A DNA stretch of 11,217 nucleotides, taken from NCBI GenBank assembly GCA_016873375.1, contig VGXJ01000035.1:1-11217 (forward strand). The letters run 5' to 3'. Under the pieces are notes generated by a model. The model saw only the letters and a program-made list of their open reading frames with translations. It had not been told where the DNA came from and did not search any database. A program made the position numbers and the translations under genes. This document shows positions 1 to 7,369 of this stretch, one piece after another. How positions within the stretch are numbered: the first letter of the stretch is position 1; the number at the start of each line of letters is the position of its first letter. This DNA comes from Phycisphaerae bacterium (lineage in GTDB: Bacteria > Planctomycetota > Phycisphaerae > Phycisphaerales > SM1A02).

Positions 1-1596
1 TACCTCGTGACCATCGAGTTCACGGCGGTGGATGTGCCAAGCTGCGCGACGGATGCCGGCCCGTGCCTGACGGCGCACGAGACCCCCGGCTGCGCAGATC
101 CGGCGTGCTGCAGTCCCGTCTGTGCCATCGATCCTGCGTGCTGCGAGGTCGCGTGGGACGCCAACTGCGCCGCGAGCGCCGCGACGGAGTGCGATCTCTT
201 CGTGCATGCGTGCTCGAGCCCGGCTGGTGCACCCGAGAACGACTGCATCTTGACGCCCGCGTCGATCACCATCGGCTCCCCGCTGGTCGTCGACAACTCG
301 AATGCAGGCACCGACGGTCCCATCGATGTCGAGTCTCCGTGCCAGTACGCCTGCGGGAAGGACCTGTGGTACACGGTCACGGCCCCCGGCCGCGGCAACA
401 TGACGCTCTCGCTCTGTGCTGGTGCGGCTGCCACCGATGACAGCGTGATCGAGGTCTACGCCCTCGGCTCGGGCGAGACCGTGCCGGCGATCACGCCGGA
501 GTTCGTCGAGCGACTGACGAGCAACTTCATCGGCTGCCGCGATGACACATGCATCCCGAGTCAGGGCGGTGGTCCGACCACGGTCTATCTCCCCAACTGC
601 GAGAAGGACGAGCACTTCCTGGTGCGCATCGGCGGCTGGTACGACGAGGCGACGCAGGGGCCGGAGAGCGCCGATGAGTTCTCGCTGACCTTGGTGCCCA
701 GCTTTGAGCGCGTGGTCTTTGACACTGGGCCGCAGCACTCGGTCAAGCGTTCCGATACCGGCGACCTGGTCAACTTGGGCATCACCAGCGGTTGCGTCAA
801 TGCGACCAACGCCCAGCGTTGGCTCGCCCAGGCGTTCGTCATGCCGGCGGCCGATGCAGGCTTCGCGTCCTGGCGCGTCCGCAAGCTCGTCGTGAAGGGC
901 TTCATCTCGACCCAGTACATCCCGACGACCACGCACCTGGCGTGGACGATCTGGCGCCGCACGGGGTCAAACCGCCCCATCAGTGGCGATCAAGTGCAGT
1001 CGGGCATCGTGCCGCTGCCGACTCCGTACAACGAGGCCGCTGACGACACGGGCAGCCTGTCGACGTACGAAATCCCGGTGGACCTGCTGCTCGAGCCCGG
1101 CAGCTACTACCTGAGCGTGTGGGGCGCGAACACAGTCGGCGCTGCGAGCGGCGCGTGCGATCCAGCGTCGCCTGCTGCCTTTGCATGGTTCGTGAGTGCG
1201 TGGGGCGGAGCGAACGAAGCCAACCCCGGCGAAGCGGTTCCGCTTTCCGACTCGAACGGCACCTACATGTGGCGCTCGGCGATCTTCCCCGGCACCTTTG
1301 CGCAAGGCTTCCTGCGGGTGGGCTCCGTGACGAATCATGAACCGCCGTGCGTGACGAGTGATGTTGCGCCCTACTGGCTCAACACCTGCTTCCGCATCGT
1401 CGCCGAGGATGGTGCGATCGCCGAGGCGTGCCCGGGCGACTACAACGACGATGGCCAGCGCGATGGCGCGGACCTCGGCCAGCTGCTTGGAGCGTGGGGG
1501 ACCGAGGACCCGATCATCAACCTGACCGGCGATCCGGTGGTGGATGGTGCGGACCTTGGTGTCTTCCTCACCAGCTTCGCGATCCCGTGCCCGTGA
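1..1596 (+). CDS. Secreted Cys-rich protein with PPC-like domain and C-terminal dockerin-like tail (5' partial)
   Basis: The reading frame is open to the first base, so the N-terminus lies outside the window; the in-frame GTG at base 7 is not supported as a start. It encodes 531 residues here. Counting from the first codon, residues 31-64 hold two Cys-pair motifs (DPACCSPVC and DPACCEVAWDANC). Residues about 80-232 resemble the beta-sandwich (PPC-like) blocks of planctomycete surface proteins: an NDC start, a DLWYTVTAPG strand, a Cys-rich middle and an FLVRIGG strand. Residues 477-531 form a dockerin/EF-hand-like tail: DYNDDGQRDGADLGQLLGAWG, then a degenerate second copy, NLTGDPVVDGADLGVFLTSF. 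An extracellular or surface role is inferred from the Cys content and tail. No catalytic motif is recognised, and residues 232-476 match nothing I can name. The coding call is firm; the function is unknown. Confidence 0.85.
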   Translation, partial: YLVTIEFTAVDVPSCATDAGPCLTAHETPGCADPACCSPVCAIDPACCEVAWDANCAASAATECDLFVHACSSPAGAPENDCILTPASITIGSPLVVDNSNAGTDGPIDVESPCQYACGKDLWYTVTAPGRGNMTLSLCAGAAATDDSVIEVYALGSGETVPAITPEFVERLTSNFIGCRDDTCIPSQGGGPTTVYLPNCEKDEHFLVRIGGWYDEATQGPESADEFSLTLVPSFERVVFDTGPQHSVKRSDTGDLVNLGITSGCVNATNAQRWLAQAFVMPAADAGFASWRVRKLVVKGFISTQYIPTTTHLAWTIWRRTGSNRPISGDQVQSGIVPLPTPYNEAADDTGSLSTYEIPVDLLLEPGSYYLSVWGANTVGAASGACDPASPAAFAWFVSAWGGANEANPGEAVPLSDSNGTYMWRSAIFPGTFAQGFLRVGSVTNHEPPCVTSDVAPYWLNTCFRIVAEDGAIAEACPGDYNDDGQRDGADLGQLLGAWGTEDPIINLTGDPVVDGADLGVFLTSFAIPCP

Positions 1597-1708
1597 GCGC
1601 CCGCAGCCTCGTGACCGGTGCGTGCAGCCATCTGTTCGCGCCCTCCTGCCTGCGTTGTGGTTGCGATTGAATGGACAACAGCGGCCCCGGTTGGGGGACG
1701 AGCACAGG

Positions 1709-1730
1709 TAGACTCCCCGCTCCCACGGAG
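1709..1730 (+). promoter_or_regulatory. Candidate -10 element and Shine-Dalgarno before the export operon
   Basis: In the 139-bp gap after the first gene, TAGACT (1709-1714) resembles a -10 hexamer. GGAG (1727-1730) lies 5 bases before the GTG at 1736 and is a good ribosome binding site that fixes this start. No convincing -35 is visible at 16-18 bp. A small CCCC-GGTT-GGGG hairpin (1685-1696) sits just upstream. The RBS is well supported; the promoter is tentative. Confidence 0.4.
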
Positions 1731-1735
1731 CCTCT

Positions 1736-3082
1736 GTGAAGCGATTCCTCTCGGCACTTGGCATCTTTTTCGCGGTCGCAGTGGTCTTTGCGGTCGTTGG
1801 CGGCGGCGAACTGCTGGCGATGCTGCCGAGCTTCGGCGGGGGCGGTGGCGGCGTCGAGGTCAGGCTTGAGGATGCCGCGGTGCGGGATGTCGTGCAGACG
1901 GCGAGCGCGCCCGGCTACATCGAACCGATGATCAAGGTGGACATCTCCGCCGAAGTGAGCGAGCGCATCGTCGAGCTGCCGTTTCGCGAGGGGCAGTCGG
2001 TCCGCAAGGGCGACGTGCTCGTCCGGCTCGACGATCGTGACCTCTCGGCGCGCCTGGCGGCAGCCACGGCGCGGCTTGAAGCCGAGCGCGGTCGGTTGGG
2101 CGCGGAGAAGGCCCGGCTCGACGGTCCGCGCATGCAGTTGCAGACGGCCAAGTCGGCGCTCGAGCGCCAGGAGGCCCTCTTCCGCTCGGGTGACATCAGC
2201 CGACAGGCGCTCGAAGAAGCTCAGACCCGGGTGCAGGACATCCAGGCCGGACTCGCAGCCAGCGAGCGCACCATCGGCGTCATCGAGTCCAGTGTCGCGG
2301 CGAGCGCTGCAGACATCGAGCGGGCGCAGCGCGACCGTGAGCGCACGGTGCTTCGCAGCCCGATGGACGGCGTGGTCATCCGCCTGAATGCCGAAGTGGG
2401 CGAGCTCGTCGTCGTGGGCACCATGAACAATGCCGGCACGGTCATCATGACCGTGGCCGATCTCTCGCACATGCGCATGGTGGCTGAGGTCGCCGAGGCC
2501 GACATCGCGCGCGTGCAGCTCAACCAGATCGCCGAGGTCTTCGTGAACGCCTACAAGGACCGATCGTTCGAGGGCACGGTGGCCGAGATTGCCATGGATC
2601 GCTCCAACGCCGGCCGATCGGCGGCACTGTCGGCGAGCGGTTCGACCGGCGGCAGCGGAACCTACAAGGTCGAGATCGACCTCACGCTCAGCGAGCAGGA
2701 TCATCTGCTGTCGGGCCTTGCAGCCAACGCCGACATCCGACTCGCCACGGTCAATGGAGTCGCGATTCCCACGCAGGCGGTCGTCGAGCGCAAGATCGAT
2801 GACCTGCCTGAGTCGATCCGCATGAGCTCGCTGGTCGACCGCACCCGAAAGGTCGCGAGCGTCGTCTTCGCGATCAGGGACGGCATGGCTCGTGCAGTCC
2901 CGGTCCGCATCGGGCAGAGCAGCCTGACCGAAACGATCGTGCTCGAGGGCCTGACTGCCGGTGAGCGTGTCGTCGTCGGGCCGTACAAGGCGCTCGACAC
3001 GCTGCGCGATGGGATGCGCGTGACGGAAGCGGCCGCGACCCCTGATGGTGGCGCGCCCATCGAGGTCAGGATCGGCACATGA
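1736..3082 (+). CDS. Periplasmic adaptor subunit (HlyD/MacA/RND-MFP family) of an ABC export system
   Basis: A 448-residue membrane fusion protein that would bridge the inner-membrane ABC permease and the outer-membrane factor encoded downstream. The GTG start is chosen because of GGAG 5 bases upstream and the immediate N-terminal membrane anchor (residues 4-31, FLSALGIFFAVAVVFAVV). A Gly-rich linker follows. The first lipoyl half-motif is at about 70-105 (VELPFREGQSVRKGDVLVRLDD). An Ala/Glu/Arg-rich alpha-helical hairpin occupies about 106-205. The second lipoyl half is at about 205-243 (LRSPMDGVVIRLNAEVGELV). Beta-barrel and membrane-proximal domains fill 244-430, interrupted by a Ser/Gly-rich insert at 292-309. 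Length and domain order fit MacA-like adaptors. It overlaps the ATPase gene by 4 bp (ATGA), which suggests translational coupling. The substrate (macrolide, lipid, peptide or other) cannot be told from the sequence. Confidence 0.93.
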   Translation: MKRFLSALGIFFAVAVVFAVVGGGELLAMLPSFGGGGGGVEVRLEDAAVRDVVQTASAPGYIEPMIKVDISAEVSERIVELPFREGQSVRKGDVLVRLDDRDLSARLAAATARLEAERGRLGAEKARLDGPRMQLQTAKSALERQEALFRSGDISRQALEEAQTRVQDIQAGLAASERTIGVIESSVAASAADIERAQRDRERTVLRSPMDGVVIRLNAEVGELVVVGTMNNAGTVIMTVADLSHMRMVAEVAEADIARVQLNQIAEVFVNAYKDRSFEGTVAEIAMDRSNAGRSAALSASGSTGGSGTYKVEIDLTLSEQDHLLSGLAANADIRLATVNGVAIPTQAVVERKIDDLPESIRMSSLVDRTRKVASVVFAIRDGMARAVPVRIGQSSLTETIVLEGLTAGERVVVGPYKALDTLRDGMRVTEAAATPDGGAPIEVRIGT

Positions 3083-3822
3083 TCCGCGTCACGGGCCTCC
3101 ACAAGACGTACCGAGTCGGGGACGACGAGGTGCGTGCTCTGCGCGGCATCGATCTTTCGATCGGCCGCAACGAGATGGTCGCCATCATGGGTGCCTCCGG
3201 CAGCGGCAAGAGCACGCTGATGAACATCCTCGGCTGCCTCGATCGGCCCACGCGCGGCGAGTACGAGCTCGATGGCCGCGCCGTCGCGCGCATGGGTGCG
3301 GATGAACTGGCGTCGGTCCGCAACGAGAAGATCGGCTTCGTCTTCCAGAGCTTCGAGCTCCTGCCGCGCCAGACGGCGCTGCAGAATGTGGAGATGCCAC
3401 TCATTTATGCCCTCGGCGGCGTGTCTCGCCGGGAGCGCGAGCGGCGTGCGCGCGAATCGTTGGCACGCGTGGGTCTGTCGGACCGTCTCGATCACCGGCC
3501 GAGCCAGCTCTCGGGCGGTCAGAAGCAGCGCGTGGCGATCGCACGCGCAATCCTCAACAACCCAGCCATCCTGATGGCCGACGAGCCCACGGGCAACCTC
3601 GACACCGCCACGACCGCCGAAGTGCTCTCGATCTTCAGCCGCATCCATGCCGATGGCCAGACGATCGTGATCGTGACGCATGAGAACGAGGTCGCTGCTC
3701 ACTGCCAGCGGGTGGTGCGCCTGCGCGACGGGCTGATCCTGAGCGACCTTCCCGCGGTCGAGGACGAGTCGGTCGGTCCCATCGCGCGCACGCTGCGCGA
3801 GCGGGGGAGCGTGCCGTGCTGA
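3079..3822 (+). CDS. ABC transporter ATP-binding protein (MacB/LolD type)
   Basis: A 247-residue nucleotide-binding subunit that would power the permease encoded next. All motifs are intact: Walker A GASGSGKST (38-46), Q-loop Gln90 in FVFQSFELLPRQTA, signature LSGGQKQRVAIARA (144-157), Walker B ILMADEPTGNLD (164-175, catalytic Glu169) and the switch His201 in IVIVTHE. The phrase SFxLLPxxTAxxNVxxPL is typical of the MacB/LolD/FtsE branch, which acts by mechanotransmission and does not pass substrate through a membrane pore. The ATG overlaps the adaptor stop (ATGA); AGGA (3068-3071) lies 7 bases upstream. In E. coli MacB the ATPase and permease are one polypeptide; here they are separate genes. 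A short tail of about 25 residues follows the ATPase core. Confidence 0.95.
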   Translation: MIRVTGLHKTYRVGDDEVRALRGIDLSIGRNEMVAIMGASGSGKSTLMNILGCLDRPTRGEYELDGRAVARMGADELASVRNEKIGFVFQSFELLPRQTALQNVEMPLIYALGGVSRRERERRARESLARVGLSDRLDHRPSQLSGGQKQRVAIARAILNNPAILMADEPTGNLDTATTAEVLSIFSRIHADGQTIVIVTHENEVAAHCQRVVRLRDGLILSDLPAVEDESVGPIARTLRERGSVPC

Positions 3823-5060
3823 CGCTGCAGTTCTGGATCCAGTCGGTCTGGCTGGCGTTCAGCCAGATCTGGGCGAACAAGACCCGCAGCGTGCTGACGG
3901 CGCTGGGCATCATCGTCGGCGTGGCGAGCGTGACGGCTGTGATCGCCGCGCTCAGCGGCCTGAAGGCCAAGGTGCTCACGGAGTTCGAGAGCTTCGGGGC
4001 CAATCGCGTGTTCATCTTCCCCAACCGGCCCGACGATGCACCGCGCAACAAGTACCCGTGGGACAGCGTGCGGCTCAAGCCATCCGAGGCGATCGAACTG
4101 CGCGACCAGGCCACGTCGCTCAAGGCGCTCACCCCGATCGTCGAGATCTCGGGTGCGGTGGAGAGCGATACGAAGAAGCTCGACTCGATGCAGATCGTGG
4201 GCATCTGGCCCGACTGGCACCCGATCGAGGGGCGGCGCGTCATCATGGGCCGCGCGTTCGGGCAGGTCGATGAGGACAACGCGCGCCAGGTCTGCCTGGT
4301 CAACGACCGCGCGATCGAGGAGCTGCGGCTGCCCAACGACCCGACCGGCACAACGCTGCTCGTGGCCGGGCGCAGGTTTCTCGTCGTCGGCGTGATCGAG
4401 ACCCTGCAGTCGCGCATGTTCGGCTTCGAGACGCAAGCGAGCGAGGTGTTCATCCCGTTCTCGCTCGTGATGAAGTTGACGCCCGACCGTACGCCGTTCA
4501 TCCGTTTCAGCGCGTTGCTCAAGGATGCTGGCCAGGCCGATGAGGCGATCGCCGAGTGCCGATTCCTGCTGCGCAAGGTGCGCGGACTGCGTGCCAACGA
4601 GCCAGATACCTTCCGAGTCGAGGCGATCGATCGCTACATCGAGCAATTCAAGACGCTTTCGGCCGGGATTACCGCGGTGGCGGGTGGCATCGTCGGCATC
4701 AGCCTGCTCGTGGGCGGCATCGGGATCATGAACATCATGCTGGTCTCGGTGAGCGAGCGCACGCGCGAGATCGGCCTGCGCAAGGCCGTTGGCGCGACCG
4801 GCCGCGCCATCATGGTGCAGTTCCTGCTCGAGGCCGTCGCGCTCTGCTTCAGCGGCGGCTTCGTCGGCGTGGCTTGCGGCAAGGTGATGGCCTTCGGGCT
4901 CGCACGCATTCCCGGCGCGCAGCTCGAACAGGCCAGCGTGCCGTTCTGGGCCGTGCTCGGCAGTTTCCTGTTCAGCGCGTTCGTCGGCGTGCTCTTTGGG
5001 CTTTTTCCGGCGATCAAGGCAGCACGACTCGATCCGATCGAGGCCCTTCGCCATGAGTGA
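3816..5060 (+). CDS. ABC transporter permease, MacB/FtsX type
   Basis: A 414-residue inner-membrane subunit. It has one membrane helix near the N-terminus (about 27-47, after NKTRSVLTALGIIVGV), a periplasmic MacB_PCD-like domain (about 50-280), and three C-terminal helices (about 285-310, 334-360, 377-400): the four-helix MacB topology. Family motifs are present: GGIGIMNIMLVSVSERTREIGLRKAVGA (300-327, the coupling region for the ATPase) and the C-terminal PAIKAARLDPIEALRHE. The GTG start is chosen because GGGGGAG (3803-3809) lies just upstream and a 7-bp overlap with the ATPase gene results. With the ATPase, adaptor and TolC-like protein it would form a complete tripartite exporter. The substrate is unknown. 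Confidence 0.94.
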   Translation: MLTLQFWIQSVWLAFSQIWANKTRSVLTALGIIVGVASVTAVIAALSGLKAKVLTEFESFGANRVFIFPNRPDDAPRNKYPWDSVRLKPSEAIELRDQATSLKALTPIVEISGAVESDTKKLDSMQIVGIWPDWHPIEGRRVIMGRAFGQVDEDNARQVCLVNDRAIEELRLPNDPTGTTLLVAGRRFLVVGVIETLQSRMFGFETQASEVFIPFSLVMKLTPDRTPFIRFSALLKDAGQADEAIAECRFLLRKVRGLRANEPDTFRVEAIDRYIEQFKTLSAGITAVAGGIVGISLLVGGIGIMNIMLVSVSERTREIGLRKAVGATGRAIMVQFLLEAVALCFSGGFVGVACGKVMAFGLARIPGAQLEQASVPFWAVLGSFLFSAFVGVLFGLFPAIKAARLDPIEALRHE

Positions 5061-6702
5061 CCGACTCCGACTGGTTCTGCTCGCCTCGCTGATCGCGGCC
5101 GCATGCAATGGTCGCGACTATGTCGATGCGCCGCTCTTGCCGGATGTGGATCCGGCGCGGCTGGCCCAGCCGCCCGTGCTGCAGCCCGAGACCGAGTCGG
5201 CAACGACCCCGGTCCAGCTCGAGGCCGCGGTCGATGAAGCGAGCAAGCGCGACTACTCGGCGCAGGTCTACCCGGAGCGCGCGAGCGTCACGCTCGCGGA
5301 CGTCCGCCAGTGGTCGCTCGAGAACAACCTCGATGTCCGCGTGCAGCAGTTCAACCCGACGCTCGGCGTGACCGCGCTCGACGCCGAGATCGCCAAGTTC
5401 GAGGCCGTGCTCCAGGCCAATTACACCTACAACGACAACACGCTGGTCGAGAACCTCGAGGCCGGCCAGCCCACGGCCAACGACTCAGGTTCGCTGGGCA
5501 TCGACTTCCCGCTGGCGACCGGCGGCGTGCTGAATGTCGGGACGCTCTTCAATCGGGCAGACAGCCTGCTCGCCGATGAGCCGTGGGAAGCCGGCTTCGA
5601 ACTCGGGCTGTCGATGCCGGTCCTTCGTGGCTTCGGGCTCCGCGCCAACACGGCGAGCATCGTGATTGCGAAGATGGAGTCGCAGCAGGTCGATGCGCGC
5701 ACCCTGCTCGAGACGATCCGCATCCTCGCCAACGCGGAGAAGTCCTACTGGCAGCTCTATGCGGCGCGGCGGATCATGGAAGTGCGGGAACGACAGCATG
5801 CATTGGCCGAGGAGCAACTCGCTCGGGCGCGTCGCCGCGTGGACCAGGGCGAAGTCGCACCGATCGAACTGCTCCGCGCCCAGAGCGGCATCGGCCGCAC
5901 CATCGAGCAGCTCATCGTGGCTGACAATCAATTGCGCCTGCGGGCTCGCGCGCTCAAGCGGTTCATGAATGCGCCCCAATTCCCGGTCGATGGTCCGACC
6001 ATGCTGGATCCGACCACGCCCAGCGATCCGCTGGGACTGGATCTCGATCCTGCCAAGCTCACGCGCATGGCGGTCGCAAACCGCATGGAGCTGCTGGACC
6101 TTGAACTGCAGCTGGCCATCGATGCCGAGCGCGTGGCGCTCGCCCGCAATGAAGCGCTGCCGCTCTTCACGATGGACTACCAGTATCAGGTGCTCGGCGA
6201 TGACAGCGGACTCGCGTCGGCGTACGGCAACCTTGGCGATGCCGATCCGTTCATCGCCAGCGTGAACGCGAGCATTCCCTTGGGCAACGAGGCACGCCGG
6301 GCACGCCTGAGCCAGGCGATCACGCGTCGGCTGCAGCGATTGGCGACCAAGGAAAGCCGCGTGCAGACCATCACGCAGGAGGTGCACGACGCAGTCGACA
6401 ACGTCCGCGGCGCGTGGCGACGCGTTGTGGCGGCACGGATGGAGTCGCGCTTCGCGGAACGCACGCTCTTGGCCGAGCAGCGGCAGTTCGATGTCGGCCT
6501 GCGAACCAGCGTGGAAGTCCTTGATGCGAACGCCCGCGTGGCCGATGCCCAGTCGCGCGAGGTCGAGGCCGCCGCGCAGTACGAGACCTCGCTGGTCGAT
6601 CTTGCGTTTGCCACCGGAACGGTGCTGGGCGAAGCGCAGGTCACGATGCCCGGGCCCATGCCTGTGCCCAATCCTGATCGAACCTTTGACTGGGAGCGGT
6701 GA
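5053..6702 (+). CDS. TolC-family outer membrane factor, probable lipoprotein
   Basis: A 549-residue outer-membrane channel subunit that completes the tripartite exporter. The ATG at 5053 is preferred over the in-frame extension to 4996: it gives a compact 8-bp overlap with the permease gene, has GAGG (5040-5043) at 9 bases, and exposes a lipoprotein signal (MSDRLRLVLLASLIAAAC, Cys18 as the likely lipidated residue, although -3 is Ala and not the preferred Leu). The body has two related OEP repeats. Each combines long Ala/Arg/Glu-rich helices (about 205-305 and 410-520) with amphipathic strands (LQANYTYND, FELGLSMPVLRGFG in the first; LFTMDYQYQVLG, FIASVNASIPLG in the second). The repeats also show RARRRVDQGEVAPIELLRAQ and AEQRQFDVGLRTSVEVLDAN, the typical TolC helix pattern. 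It is the last gene of the operon; the terminator at 6766 follows. Confidence 0.92.
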   Translation: MSDRLRLVLLASLIAAACNGRDYVDAPLLPDVDPARLAQPPVLQPETESATTPVQLEAAVDEASKRDYSAQVYPERASVTLADVRQWSLENNLDVRVQQFNPTLGVTALDAEIAKFEAVLQANYTYNDNTLVENLEAGQPTANDSGSLGIDFPLATGGVLNVGTLFNRADSLLADEPWEAGFELGLSMPVLRGFGLRANTASIVIAKMESQQVDARTLLETIRILANAEKSYWQLYAARRIMEVRERQHALAEEQLARARRRVDQGEVAPIELLRAQSGIGRTIEQLIVADNQLRLRARALKRFMNAPQFPVDGPTMLDPTTPSDPLGLDLDPAKLTRMAVANRMELLDLELQLAIDAERVALARNEALPLFTMDYQYQVLGDDSGLASAYGNLGDADPFIASVNASIPLGNEARRARLSQAITRRLQRLATKESRVQTITQEVHDAVDNVRGAWRRVVAARMESRFAERTLLAEQRQFDVGLRTSVEVLDANARVADAQSREVEAAAQYETSLVDLAFATGTVLGEAQVTMPGPMPVPNPDRTFDWER

Positions 6703-6765
6703 GGATCGGGCGTCGTGGGCGTCATCGCTGCGCCGCAGGTCAGGCACATCGCTGCACACATGAAA

Positions 6766-6790
6766 GCGCCCTCCCGTGAGGGGAGGGCGC
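6766..6790. terminator. Shared (bidirectional) hairpin terminator between the export operon and ssrA
   Basis: A perfect 10-bp stem (GCGCCCTCCC / GGGAGGGCGC) closes a 5-nt loop. On the minus strand it is followed by TTTCAT, and it lies 89 bases past the tmRNA 3' end. On the plus strand it lies 63 bases past the TolC-like stop but is followed by only a weak T stretch (GATCATTCCTT). It therefore fits best as the ssrA terminator and may also stop the convergent operon. Confidence 0.75.
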
Positions 6791-6878
6791 GATCATTCCT
6801 TGGGCAGGGCTCCGCACTCGGTCACCGGGCGGCCGTCTGGGAATGTTGACGACTGCTTGGTGCATCATGCGGGGCGAA

Positions 6879-7226
6879 TGGACCCGGGGGGAGTTGAACC
6901 CCCGTGCCGAACCAGCGGCCATGCAGCCTCTACGCGTGTATCCACCTCTTCCATCTCGGTCCGCGCCGCTGCTGGGTGGCCGCATGGCGTGGACCATGGC
7001 ATGCGAGTGTCAGCTCCCGGAAGCATGCCAGCCCCGGAAGCTCAGCCCGATGTGTTTCGGCGCCCCCCTCATCGGACGTCAGGGGTTTGCCGTGCGGCAC
7101 TAATTAGGCCGCAAGAGCGTACTGCGTGTTGGCAGTCGTAAGTGTTGCATCCTTTTTACGTGGCCGGGATGCTCCACGACGCGCCACTGCATGAACGACA
7201 TGGCCGGTCGAAGCCAGGTCGGGCCC
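6879..7226 (-). ncRNA. ssrA: Transfer-messenger RNA (tmRNA, one-piece)
   Basis: Ribosome-rescue RNA of 348 nt, read on the minus strand. The 5' end GGGCCCG (7226-7220) pairs with CGGGUCC (6886-6880) as a 7-bp acceptor stem with one G-U pair; the discriminator is A (6879). The 5' segment continues as CUGGCUUCGAC, the conserved tmRNA D-region. The T arm is GGGGG-UUCAACU-CCCCC (6903-6887). The tag frame starts at GCC (7133-7131) and reads ANTQYALAA, followed by UAA at 7106-7104; the ALAA ending is the usual proteolysis signal. The CCA end is not encoded (TTC follows the discriminator), so it would need to be added by CCA-adding enzyme. The spacing and 5'-to-3' order fit a standard one-piece tmRNA, not the permuted two-piece form. 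The resume codon is inferred by alignment with known tmRNAs. Confidence 0.95.
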
Positions 7227-7245
7227 AGATTGCCAAAGAGAGGGA

Positions 7246-7273
7246 ATCGTACGGTGCCCGGACGCGCATGCAA
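7246..7273 (-). promoter_or_regulatory. Candidate ssrA promoter
   Basis: Read on the minus strand, TTGCAT (7273-7268), a 16-bp spacer and TACGAT (7251-7246) resemble a sigma-70-type promoter. It would start transcription about 10-15 nt before the mature tmRNA 5' end, which RNase P would then trim. The -35 matches the consensus only in TTG. The same -10 (TACGAT) and spacing appear before the gene at 9258. Confidence 0.35.
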
Positions 7274-7333
7274 TGCCGGGACCGTAAGAAGCGCACGAAT
7301 CGTTCGCGAACCCACGCGCAAGGCGCATGTCGT

Positions 7334-7363
7334 GTGACATTGCCCTGCGCATCGTCCTATCCT
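7334..7363 (+). promoter_or_regulatory. Promoter of the msrB-msrA fusion, leaderless type
   Basis: GTGACA (7334-7339, 5 of 6 to TTGACA), an 18-bp spacer and TATCCT (7358-7363, 4 of 6 to TATAAT). Only six bases separate the -10 from the ATG at 7370, so transcription would start at or within a base or two of the start codon. No Shine-Dalgarno is visible before the ATG, which agrees with a leaderless mRNA. Confidence 0.55.
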
Positions 7364-7369
7364 TCGCGC

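Noticed and set aside
1597..1708. Terminator after the first gene
   Set aside because: Only very short stems (4-5 bp) and no T tract could be found between 1597 and the operon promoter region.
967..1764. Long minus-strand open frame (265 aa) opposite the first protein
   Set aside because: Arg/His-rich composition typical of the antisense frame of a GC-rich gene; no family motif, and the plus strand has a clear protein.
1568..2704. Minus-strand open frame of 378 aa opposite the adaptor gene
   Set aside because: Complement of a strongly supported HlyD-type gene; the composition (His, Asp, Arg rich) is that of a shadow frame.
2701..3702. Minus-strand open frame of 333 aa opposite the ATPase gene
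   Set aside because: The plus strand carries all ABC ATPase motifs; the antisense frame has none of its own.
4996..5052. Upstream in-frame extension of the TolC-like gene
   Set aside because: It would hide the lipoprotein signal and lengthen the overlap with the permease gene without a better ribosome site.
3699..5108. Minus-strand open frame of 469 aa opposite the permease gene
   Set aside because: Shadow frame, His/Asp/Arg rich, without recognisable domains.
5485..6759. Minus-strand open frame of 424 aa opposite the TolC-like gene
   Set aside because: Shadow frame without motifs; it also runs into the terminator region.
6879..6960. A tRNA gene on the minus strand, suggested by the T-arm and acceptor end
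   Set aside because: No anticodon arm fits; the acceptor partner lies 340 bases away at 7226, with a tag frame between, which makes it the 3' half of tmRNA.
7142..7369. Upstream in-frame extension of the Msr fusion
   Set aside because: It would start inside the tmRNA gene, lacks a ribosome site, and would bury the signal sequence that begins at 7370.
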